12,412 nt of DNA, taken from the NCBI GenBank assembly GCA_036001225.1, contig DASYUM010000310.1:1-12412 (forward strand). Reading direction: 5' to 3'. Made by a program: the position numbers and the translations under genes. Position 1 is the stretch's first letter; each line of letters starts with the position of its first letter. The notes below the pieces were generated by a model, which saw only the letters and a program-made list of their open reading frames with translations, searched no databases and was not told where the DNA came from. This document shows positions 6,749-12,412 of the stretch, piece after piece. The stretch comes from DASYUM01 sp036001225. GTDB taxonomy: Bacteria > Methylomirabilota > Methylomirabilia > Rokubacteriales > DASRDR01.

Positions 6749-8919
6749 TGGGACGAGAAGGCCCGGCCGAACCCGTACTGGCCCAGCTCGAGCAGGCTGA
6801 TGGTGATGTGGATCTCGTCCTCGTTCGTGCGGTCGATGAAGGCGGCCGTCACTGCCCAGCACTGCTGGCGGTAGTCCACCTCCAGGCGATTCTCCACCAC
6901 GGTCCCGCTCAGGACGTCGTAGTTGGAGACGAAGCGCGCCGCCCACCGGGGCCCCAGCCGGGCCCGGAGCTCGGCCTGGATGAACTGTAGTTCGCCGCCC
7001 ACTCCGTGTCGGGTCCCGAAGGTGGCCCGGAAGTCCCGGGTCTCGTACGAGATGTCGGTGGTGGCCGTGGAGACCTCCGAGGCGTAGGGGTCGAAGGTCG
7101 CCGTGCCCCGGAACCGGAGCCCGAAGAGCGGCTCCAGGATCAGATCGGCGGTGAGCGGGGACAGCCGCCGTCCCGCCGGGGCGGTGGATGGGGAGCCCGG
7201 CGTCGTGGGCGCCGGCTGGTTGATCGGGGAGGTCGGTTCCGTGAGGGGCGGCGACTCGAGGTCATAGGTCTGGCTGAACGTCAGCCGGGCCAGCTCCCAC
7301 ACGCGTCCCCGGGGATTGTCGGCCGTGGGCACCGACCGGGCCTTGACGCGATTGGTGAGGGAGTAGGTCACCCCGTTCGCCCCCCGGATTCGATCGACCC
7401 CGTCGAACTGCGGCAAGTCGTCCTGGTTGGTGTCGGAGATGAAGTTGTAGGACAGTCGGGGCTCGATGCTGTGCTGCACCCGCTGGATCCCCAGCAGGCC
7501 GCCGAGGTCGAAGACCCGGTAGGCCCGCGCCTCGACGTCGAGCCCGGCCTCGAAGAGCAAGCGGTGGGTCGCCTCGTCGGTGGTGTCCTCGACCAGGAAG
7601 CCGCGGTCCACCTTCGTCCCCACGACCTTGGTGTCGTAGACGGTCTCCCGGCCGCCGAGGTGGGGGGTCAGCGTGACGAGCCCGCCGGGGGAAAACGGGT
7701 AGGAGAAGCGGGGATGCAGATCCAGCCGCTGGCCCTCGGAGCCGAGGTCGCGCACGAAGTTGTTGTACGAGCTCTCGAGCTCGAAGAGGAGGCCCCCCGC
7801 GCCGGGCACCTGCTGCGAAAAGGCGCTGAGACGGAGCTCGGGCAGCCGGTGGAGCTCGATCGGTTGGTCGGTGGTGAAGTCCTGGTAGGTGAACAGGCGC
7901 CCGAAGAGGTTCCACTTGTCCCAGCGCTGGGTGAGGGAAAGGTTCGACTCCAGCCGCTGGCGGCTGCGCTCGTCGAGCGTGTTGCCGAACTCGCTGAAGT
8001 ACTGGTCGTCGCTCACCCGGGCCAGATCGGCCTTGAGCGTGAGCCGGGGCGTGATCTGCTCCTCGTGGCGAAGGCCGACCACCCACCGCAGGTCGTCCTT
8101 TTCGGTGTCGTCGAGGATGAACCCCTCCAGCTCGCCGCGGGATCCCTCCTGCCGCACGTACCGATAAGAGCCGCCGAGCCCGCCGCCGCGCTTGGAATAG
8201 TAGGCGGGGACGAGCGTGAGGTCCTGGCTGTCGGAGATCGCGAGGAAGATCGGCTGTCGGTACTGGAAGCCCTTGGTGTTGCTGTAACCGAGGTTCGGCG
8301 CCAGGAGCCCGCTGTGGCGGTCCTTGCGGAGGCTGGTGGCGAAGACGGGGATGAACGGGATGAGCGGGATCCGGCCCACCCAGAAGGAGGCGTTGGTTCC
8401 CCAGATCCAGTCGTCGAGGTAGGCGGTGGCCTGGCCCCACCCGACGTGCCAGGCCGGGGGGTCACCCTCGCAGGTCGTGAAGGTGCCGCCGGTCAGCCGG
8501 TACGCCTTCTCGCCGAAGCGCTCCATCCGGTCGCCGCTGAAGAAGAAGTGCGGTTCGGCGAAGCCCTCGGCCCGATAGACGATGCCGGTGCCGGTGCGGA
8601 AGTTGTACTCGAGGCGCTCGCCGAGGAGACGGTCGCGCCCGTCGAAGAAGACCACCCGGCCCACCGCCACCGCTTCGCCGGTCTCGGTGTTGACCTCGAC
8701 CCGGTCGGCCTCGAGGCGGACCTCGCCCTGCTCGAGCTCGACGTGCCCCTCGGCGATGAGGAGGTTCTCCCGCTCGAGGCTCTCGAGGCGATCGGCGAAG
8801 ACGGTGACGGGAGCTTCCTCGGTTCCGAGGGAGAGCTCCCGCCGCTCTTGAGCAGCGGCCACAACAGGCATCAGCGACAGCCACGCGAGGACCAGCCCGA
8901 CCAGCCGCGTCCCGGGCAC
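6745..8919 (-). CDS. lptD: LptD (OstA/Imp): outer-membrane LPS assembly protein
   Basis: A 724-residue outer-membrane protein that, with the lipoprotein LptE, inserts lipopolysaccharide into the outer leaflet. Start is GTG 8919, preceded by GGAGGGAGG. It opens a clear signal peptide (Arg5, a hydrophobic core, then VVAAAQE with cleavage near residue 23). Longer upstream frames read as shadow of the neighbouring gene. An OstA/LptA-like beta-jellyroll domain follows (about 35-125, with the repeating GHVELEQGEVRLEADRVEV pattern). The LptD barrel begins near 150, with RIPLIPFIPVFATSLRKDRHSGLLAPNLGYS at about 183-213 matching the family. A Pro/Thr/Ser-rich insertion lies at about 554-590. Mature cysteines are only C150 and C687, against four in E. 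coli. It heads the polysaccharide gene block and overlaps the aminotransferase start by four bases. Confidence 0.93.
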   Translation of the reverse strand: MPGTRLVGLVLAWLSLMPVVAAAQERRELSLGTEEAPVTVFADRLESLERENLLIAEGHVELEQGEVRLEADRVEVNTETGEAVAVGRVVFFDGRDRLLGERLEYNFRTGTGIVYRAEGFAEPHFFFSGDRMERFGEKAYRLTGGTFTTCEGDPPAWHVGWGQATAYLDDWIWGTNASFWVGRIPLIPFIPVFATSLRKDRHSGLLAPNLGYSNTKGFQYRQPIFLAISDSQDLTLVPAYYSKRGGGLGGSYRYVRQEGSRGELEGFILDDTEKDDLRWVVGLRHEEQITPRLTLKADLARVSDDQYFSEFGNTLDERSRQRLESNLSLTQRWDKWNLFGRLFTYQDFTTDQPIELHRLPELRLSAFSQQVPGAGGLLFELESSYNNFVRDLGSEGQRLDLHPRFSYPFSPGGLVTLTPHLGGRETVYDTKVVGTKVDRGFLVEDTTDEATHRLLFEAGLDVEARAYRVFDLGGLLGIQRVQHSIEPRLSYNFISDTNQDDLPQFDGVDRIRGANGVTYSLTNRVKARSVPTADNPRGRVWELARLTFSQTYDLESPPLTEPTSPINQPAPTTPGSPSTAPAGRRLSPLTADLILEPLFGLRFRGTATFDPYASEVSTATTDISYETRDFRATFGTRHGVGGELQFIQAELRARLGPRWAARFVSNYDVLSGTVVENRLEVDYRQQCWAVTAAFIDRTNEDEIHITISLLELGQYGFGRAFSSQ

Positions 8920-8922
8920 CAA

Positions 8923-8931
8923 CCTCCCTCC
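8923..8931 (-). promoter_or_regulatory. Ribosome-binding site of lptD
   Basis: GGAGGGAGG offers two overlapping Shine-Dalgarno sites, at 7 and 3 bases from GTG 8919. It decides the start, because the signal peptide begins directly after it and no comparable site precedes other in-frame candidates. Confidence 0.6.
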
Positions 8932-8958
8932 AAGTCGTTGTCTTTTCGCGCGTCTACG

Positions 8959-8974
8959 CGAGCGCGCGCGCTCG
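8959..8974. other. Perfect 16-base palindrome in the lptD leader
   Basis: CGAGCGCGCGCGCTCG is its own reverse complement. It lies between the candidate promoter and the lptD ribosome-binding site, so it would form a strong hairpin in the 5' leader or could be a binding site for a dimeric regulator. AAAAG rather than a T-run follows on the minus strand, so it is not a terminator for DUF72. Confidence 0.4.
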
Positions 8975-8993
8975 GGCGCGACAGGCTCGGGGC

Positions 8994-9023
8994 ATCGTAG
9001 CAGATCGCCCGGCGGCCGCGCAA
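8994..9023 (-). promoter_or_regulatory. Candidate sigma-70-type promoter for lptD and the polysaccharide genes
   Basis: On the minus strand TTGCGC (9023-9018) is followed after 18 bases by TACGAT (8999-8994). The -10 matches the consensus at four of six positions and the -35 at three. It sits in the 119-bp gap between DUF72 and lptD, where a new unit would be expected to start. The match is modest. Confidence 0.35.
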
Positions 9024-9026
9024 CGG

Positions 9027-9041
9027 TGACGCTGCGCGTCA
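9027..9041 (-). terminator. Hairpin containing the DUF72 stop codon, possible terminator
   Basis: TGACGC-TGC-GCGTCA forms a six-pair stem with a three-base loop. The stop codon TGA (9041-9039) is the 5' end of the stem on the minus strand. No T-run follows (the next bases are CCGTTGCGC), so intrinsic termination would be weak. It may instead be a structural end for the accD-folC-DUF72 message. Confidence 0.3.
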
Positions 9042-10136
9042 GTCCGGCGGGTCCGGCTCGGCAGGGAAGAGATCGGGGGCAGCCGTCGCCCCCGGGCGGC
9101 GGCGGGCGGGGCGGCGCACGGGCAGGGTGTCGAGGCCGGGGGTGGCGAGCCCGAGCAGCTCCTTGAGATCGAGGGCGTTCTGGATCGGGTAGTCCTGGTT
9201 GTTGTTGTTGAAGGTGACCGCCACCCGCCGGGCGTGGCCGCCAAAGGCCTGCGTGCGACGGGCGATGGTGCGGATCTCGTCGGGCCCGTAGAGGTAGTCG
9301 TACTTCTCGGCGACGCTCGGCTCCTTGCCGGCCAGCTGGGCGAGCCAGCCCGTCACGTTCTGACCGTGGAGACGGAAGGTGACCCAGCCCGGCACGGTGG
9401 CGGCCGGGATGAAGGGTTGCCAGGGCGCATCCACGCCGACGAAGAGGAGGCCGTGGTCGGCCAAAAACCGCAACACCTCGTCGGTTCGCTCGGGAATCCA
9501 GCTGGCATTCCGGAACTCCACGGCCGCCGTCCAGCCGGGCAGCCGGCGGGGGAGCGAGGCGAGGTACTCGAGGACGCGCTCGTCGTAGCGGACCCACGGC
9601 GCCAGCTGGAAGAGCACGTAGCCGAGCTTGCCGGCCGCGGCGAGGGGCGCGACCCCCTCCCGGAACAGCTCGAAGCAGCGGGCGAGGGCTTCGGCCGGGA
9701 AACGGTCGCGATCGACCTCGCCCCGCGGGCGGAGGGGGACATCGTCCGGGAGCATCAGCCGGACGTCGGGCGGCAGCGTCTCCACCCGCGGATGGTGGCC
9801 GGTCATCAGGCTATAGGCCTTGACGTGGAAGAGGAAGCGCGGCGGCGTCCGGCTGACCCAGAGAAGGGCATTCCGCGGCGACGGCAGCGCGTAGTAGGTG
9901 GCGTTGACCTCCACACAGTCGAAGAACCGCGCGTACCAGCGGAGCCGGTCCTCGGCCGACATGCGGCCGCGCGGGTAGAAGCGTCCGGAGGCGATCAGAG
10001 CGCGGTCGAGCCAGGACGCGCAGCCGACCCGGTACTCGGCGGGTCCCGGCGGGGCCTCGGCCAGGATGACCGGCGTGTCCGGGTCGGGGCTATCGGGGAT
10101 CGAGGATCTTCTCGGCCCCGAGCCAGCGGAGGGCAT
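9039..10136 (-). CDS. DUF72 family protein
   Basis: A 365-residue member of the DUF72 family, TIM-barrel proteins of unknown biochemical function. The family pattern is clear: VGCASWLDRALIASGRFYP (37-55), VEVNATYYALPSPRNALLWV (75-94), TPPRFLFHVKAYSLMTGHHP (97-116), then VEFRNASW (206-213) and FNNNNQDYPIQNAL (309-322). The first 34 residues (Pro/Ser-rich) and the Arg/Pro-rich tail (about 340-365) lie outside the conserved core. The only plausible in-frame start is ATG 10136, which overlaps the end of folC by 47 bases and has no good Shine-Dalgarno, so translation is probably coupled to folC and the N-terminus is uncertain. It has no visible tie to the polysaccharide genes. Family assignment is firm, but the function is unknown. 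Confidence 0.88.
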   Translation of the reverse strand: MPSAGSGPRRSSIPDSPDPDTPVILAEAPPGPAEYRVGCASWLDRALIASGRFYPRGRMSAEDRLRWYARFFDCVEVNATYYALPSPRNALLWVSRTPPRFLFHVKAYSLMTGHHPRVETLPPDVRLMLPDDVPLRPRGEVDRDRFPAEALARCFELFREGVAPLAAAGKLGYVLFQLAPWVRYDERVLEYLASLPRRLPGWTAAVEFRNASWIPERTDEVLRFLADHGLLFVGVDAPWQPFIPAATVPGWVTFRLHGQNVTGWLAQLAGKEPSVAEKYDYLYGPDEIRTIARRTQAFGGHARRVAVTFNNNNQDYPIQNALDLKELLGLATPGLDTLPVRRPARRRPGATAAPDLFPAEPDPPD

Positions 10137-11409
10137 CGGCGATCAGGAAGAGCGAACCGGCGACGCAGACCACGTCGGCGCTGGCGTCGGTCAGCGCCCG
10201 GCGTAGCGCGTCGCCCGGGTCGGGGATCACGCTGACGCGGGCGTCCACCGGCGGCAGCGCGGCAACCAGGTCGGCCGGGGGCGTGGCGCGGGGATGGGCC
10301 GCGGCGGTCGCCACCACGTGGCTGGCCAGGGGCGCCAGGGCCTTGAGGATCCCGGCCCGGTCCTTGTCGGCCGAGATCCCCACGACGAGGGTGAGCCGGG
10401 CGCCGGGGAAGAAGTGCACGAGCGAGGCCGCCAGCGCCGCCGCGCCGCCAGGGTTGTGGGCGCCGTCGAGGACCAGGGCCGGCCGACCCGCGCGCGCCGG
10501 CACGACCTGAAACCGCCCCGGCCAGTCCACCGCCGCGCAGCCGGCGCGGATGGCCTCGTCCGAGATCGGCCGGCCGGCGGCGGCGGCGAAGGCACGCACG
10601 GCCCCGACGGCCAGCGCCGCGTTCGCCGGCTGAAAGAGACCGGCCAGTGCCAGGTCCACGTCGCGCACCGTCCAGCCGGGGCCGGCCAGATGGAGTCGGT
10701 GCCCGCTCAGGTCCGAGCGGACGACCTCCGCCCGCACGTCGCGGCCTTCGACCAGGAGCGGAACCCCGACCTCGCGACAGCGCGCCTCGATCACGGCCAT
10801 CGCCTCCGGCGCCTGGGCCGCCGAGAGCGCCACGCCGGTCCGGATGATGGCGGCCTTCTCGGCGGCGATCTCGCCCAAGCGGTGGCCGAGGTAGTCCTGG
10901 TGGTCGTAGTCCACCCGGGTGACGACGGCGGCCAGGGGAGCGCCCACGTTGGTCGCGTCCCAGCGCCCGCCGAGCCCGACCTCCAGGACGGCGACGTCCA
11001 CGCCGGCCGCCCGGAACGCGGCCAGGCCGACCGCCGTCATCGCCTCGAAGAACGTGATCCCCCCCGCGTCGAGCCGCGGGCCGAGCGCGTCGGCGGCCCG
11101 GGCGAGATCGGCGGGCGCGATCGGCACGCCGTCGATCCGGATCCGCTCCCGCATGTCGAGCAGGTGGGGCGAGGTGTAGAGGCCGGTGCGGCAGCCGGCG
11201 TGGCGGAAGATGGCCTCGGCCAGCGCGGAGACCGACCCCTTGCCGTTGGTGCCGCCGACGTGAAGGAGGCGGAGGCCCGCCTCGGGATGGCCGAGGAGGT
11301 CCAGCAGTTCGTGGATCCGCTCGAGCCCCGGGCGCATGCTCGAGCGCTCGAACCGCTCGAGGGCGAGCAGGCGGGCGACGGCGCGGGGCGAGCCCGCGCT
11401 CGCTCTCAC
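10090..11409 (-). CDS. folC: FolC: bifunctional folylpolyglutamate synthase / dihydrofolate synthase
   Basis: A 439-residue cytosolic Mur-ligase-fold enzyme. It ligates glutamate to dihydropteroate or folates using ATP, giving dihydrofolate and polyglutamylated folates. Visible motifs are the P-loop GTNGKGS (53-59), the folate-binding SPHLLDMRERI (80-90), LEVGLGGRWDATNV (142-155), DYDHQDYLG (167-175), the lysine of EKAAII (K185, normally carbamylated) and, in the C-terminal domain, DGAHNPGG (315-322). Length is normal. The start is GTG 11409 with AAGG seven bases upstream. The N-terminal 20 residues are variable, so a slightly later start cannot be excluded. accD directly upstream is a common arrangement in many bacteria and supports the call. 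Confidence 0.94.
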   Translation of the reverse strand: MRASAGSPRAVARLLALERFERSSMRPGLERIHELLDLLGHPEAGLRLLHVGGTNGKGSVSALAEAIFRHAGCRTGLYTSPHLLDMRERIRIDGVPIAPADLARAADALGPRLDAGGITFFEAMTAVGLAAFRAAGVDVAVLEVGLGGRWDATNVGAPLAAVVTRVDYDHQDYLGHRLGEIAAEKAAIIRTGVALSAAQAPEAMAVIEARCREVGVPLLVEGRDVRAEVVRSDLSGHRLHLAGPGWTVRDVDLALAGLFQPANAALAVGAVRAFAAAAGRPISDEAIRAGCAAVDWPGRFQVVPARAGRPALVLDGAHNPGGAAALAASLVHFFPGARLTLVVGISADKDRAGILKALAPLASHVVATAAAHPRATPPADLVAALPPVDARVSVIPDPGDALRRALTDASADVVCVAGSLFLIADALRWLGAEKILDPR

Positions 11410-11535
11410 GGCCCGGCCTTGACGCGATGAGACACTCAGGTGCCGGGAATGGTAGTACCGGGCCGAGGACCGAGCCGTCCGAGGCGCGCCGAGGGCCGAG
11501 GACGCCGGGAGGCGACGGTCATCGGCCCGGGCCGC
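11410..11535. other. accD-folC spacer with short CCGAGG repeats and a palindrome
   Basis: In 126 bp the hexamer CCGAGG occurs four times (starting at 11463, 11479, 11489 and 11496), two of them within GCCGAGGAC (11462-11470 and 11495-11503). CGGCCCGGGCCG at 11523-11534 is a perfect palindrome next to the accD stop but gives only a four-pair stem. There is no T-run and no clear promoter. I see no gene here. Confidence 0.35.
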
Positions 11536-12384
11536 TCACGGAAGGGGGGTATCGGCCGAGTCGGCGAAAAACGCGAGCAGGCGCCGGAGCAGGTCGCGCA
11601 GCTCCTTGCGCTCGACGACCAGGTCCACCATGCCGTGCTCGAGCAGGAACTCGGCACGCTGGAACCCCTCGGGGAGCGGTTGCCGGATGGTTTCCTGAAT
11701 CACCCGAGGGCCGGCGAAGCCGATCAGCGCCTTCGGCTCGGCGAGGATGACGTCGCCGAGCATCGCGAACGACGCGGTGACGCCCCCCGTGGTGGGATCG
11801 GCGAGCAGGACGATGTAGGGGACTCGCTCGTCCTCGAGCCGCTTGAGCGCGGCACAGGTTTTCGCCATCTGCATCAAGGAGAGCACGCCCTCCTGCATCC
11901 GGGCCCCACCCGAGCAGGTGACGACGAGCAGGGGCGTCCGCTTGCGGGCGGCCAGCTCGATGGCTCGCGCCACCTTCTCCCCCACCACCGAGGCCATGCT
12001 CCCGCCCATGAAGGCGAACTCGAAGACGCAGACGACCACCGGGTAGCCGGCGATGCGGCCGACCCCGGAGATCACCGCCTCTTCGCTCTTCGTCTTCTCG
12101 CGCGCCGCGGTCAACCGGTCGCGGTAGCGGCCGCGGCTGTCCTTGAAGCCGAGCGGGTCCTGGGAGCGGAGCCCGGCGTCGCGCTCCTCGAAGGAGCCGG
12201 GGTCGAGAAGGAGCGCCAGCCGGTCGCGGGCCGAGAGCCGGAACGGCGCGCCGCAGCGGGGGCAGGTGCGGAGGTTCTTCTCGACGTCGGCGCGGTAGAC
12301 GATCTCCCGGCAGGCGTTGCACTTGATCCACAGACCCTCGGTGACGACGACCTTCTTGTCCTTCTTGCCGAAGAGAAACGCCAT
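11536..12384 (-). CDS. accD: AccD: acetyl-CoA carboxylase carboxyltransferase subunit beta
   Basis: A 282-residue cytosolic subunit that, with AccA, moves the carboxyl group from carboxybiotin to acetyl-CoA to give malonyl-CoA, the first committed step of fatty-acid synthesis. The N-terminal zinc ribbon has C22, C25, C41 and C44 (CNAC...CPRC). The crotonase-like carboxyltransferase core shows FAFMGGSMASVVGEK (123-137), TCSGGARMQEG (156-166) and GFAGPRVIQETIRQPLPEGF (222-241), followed by AEFLLEHGMVD (244-254). Length and motifs are normal. The start is ATG 12384 with GAGG seven bases upstream, immediately before the poly-G window end. The gene is complete and looks functional. Confidence 0.97.
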   Translation of the reverse strand: MAFLFGKKDKKVVVTEGLWIKCNACREIVYRADVEKNLRTCPRCGAPFRLSARDRLALLLDPGSFEERDAGLRSQDPLGFKDSRGRYRDRLTAAREKTKSEEAVISGVGRIAGYPVVVCVFEFAFMGGSMASVVGEKVARAIELAARKRTPLLVVTCSGGARMQEGVLSLMQMAKTCAALKRLEDERVPYIVLLADPTTGGVTASFAMLGDVILAEPKALIGFAGPRVIQETIRQPLPEGFQRAEFLLEHGMVDLVVERKELRDLLRRLLAFFADSADTPLP

Positions 12385-12395
12385 GGCTACGCCTC

Positions 12396-12412
12396 GGGGG
12401 GGGGGGGGGGGG
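12396..12412. other. Poly-G run at the window end, probable sequencing or assembly artefact
   Basis: The last 17 bases are all G. Such runs are typical of two-colour Illumina reads that lost signal and were left at a contig edge, so the true sequence upstream of accD is probably not shown. Confidence 0.6.

Noticed and set aside
7006..9000. Long plus-strand open frame (664 codons) opposite lptD
   Set aside because: Same reason: no recognisable motifs, while lptD on the other strand has a signal peptide and family blocks.
8920..9597. Upstream extension of the lptD frame through DUF72
   Set aside because: The extension has no coherent protein character and runs over DUF72. A signal peptide with a strong ribosome-binding site begins at 8919.
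11410..11535. Promoter or small gene between accD and folC
   Set aside because: No -10/-35 pair and no open frame with a ribosome-binding site. Only short G/C-rich repeats are seen.
1..12412. CRISPR array, insertion sequence, prophage or toxin-antitoxin genes
   Set aside because: No regularly spaced repeats, transposase motifs, terminal inverted repeats or short paired genes were found. All gene space is filled by envelope and housekeeping genes.

Overview
The window is a very G+C-rich stretch of a Gram-negative (diderm) bacterial chromosome. All eleven genes I can support lie on the minus strand, so they are transcribed from right to left. The diderm call rests on lptD (outer-membrane LPS assembly) and on a Wzm/Wzt-type O-polysaccharide exporter. 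GTG is the chosen start for seven of the eleven genes, counting the partial one. I cannot name the organism from sequence alone. The composition, the LivM-like fragment and the general gene style would fit an uncultivated soil or sediment lineage such as Methylomirabilota/Rokubacteria, but that is inference. A 17-base poly-G run ends the window and suggests the edge of a short-read assembly contig.

Right part (about 9039-12384), housekeeping: accD (acetyl-CoA carboxylase carboxyltransferase beta subunit), then folC (folylpolyglutamate/dihydrofolate synthase), then a DUF72 protein whose start overlaps the end of folC. A hairpin containing the DUF72 stop codon and a candidate promoter lie before the next gene.

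Middle and left part (189-8919), a cell-surface polysaccharide locus: lptD, a DegT-family sugar aminotransferase, a GDP-mannose 4,6-dehydratase-like SDR (gmd), a GDP-6-deoxy-mannose reductase-like SDR (rmd), the ABC-2 permease wzm, the ATPase wzt with a C-terminal glycan-binding domain, and a coiled-coil plus SAM-methyltransferase protein. Spacing is tight (gaps of 105 bp or less, and two 4-base GTGA start/stop overlaps), which suggests one operon starting upstream of lptD. A coherent model is that Gmd and Rmd make GDP-D-rhamnose, the aminotransferase makes an amino sugar, the methyltransferase caps the finished chain, Wzt recognises the cap and Wzm/Wzt export the glycan, and LptD places the finished LPS in the outer leaflet. 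The layout recalls the Pseudomonas A-band (common polysaccharide antigen) locus, but no glycosyltransferase is present here.

Far left (1-188): a stem-loop-rich, partly repetitive intergenic segment, then the first 15 codons of a gene that looks like a LivM-type branched-chain amino-acid ABC permease running off the window. The most interesting parts are the putative cap-and-export pair (methyltransferase plus Wzt), the lptD-headed operon with a two-cysteine LptD, and the near-identical segment shared by the two SDR genes.
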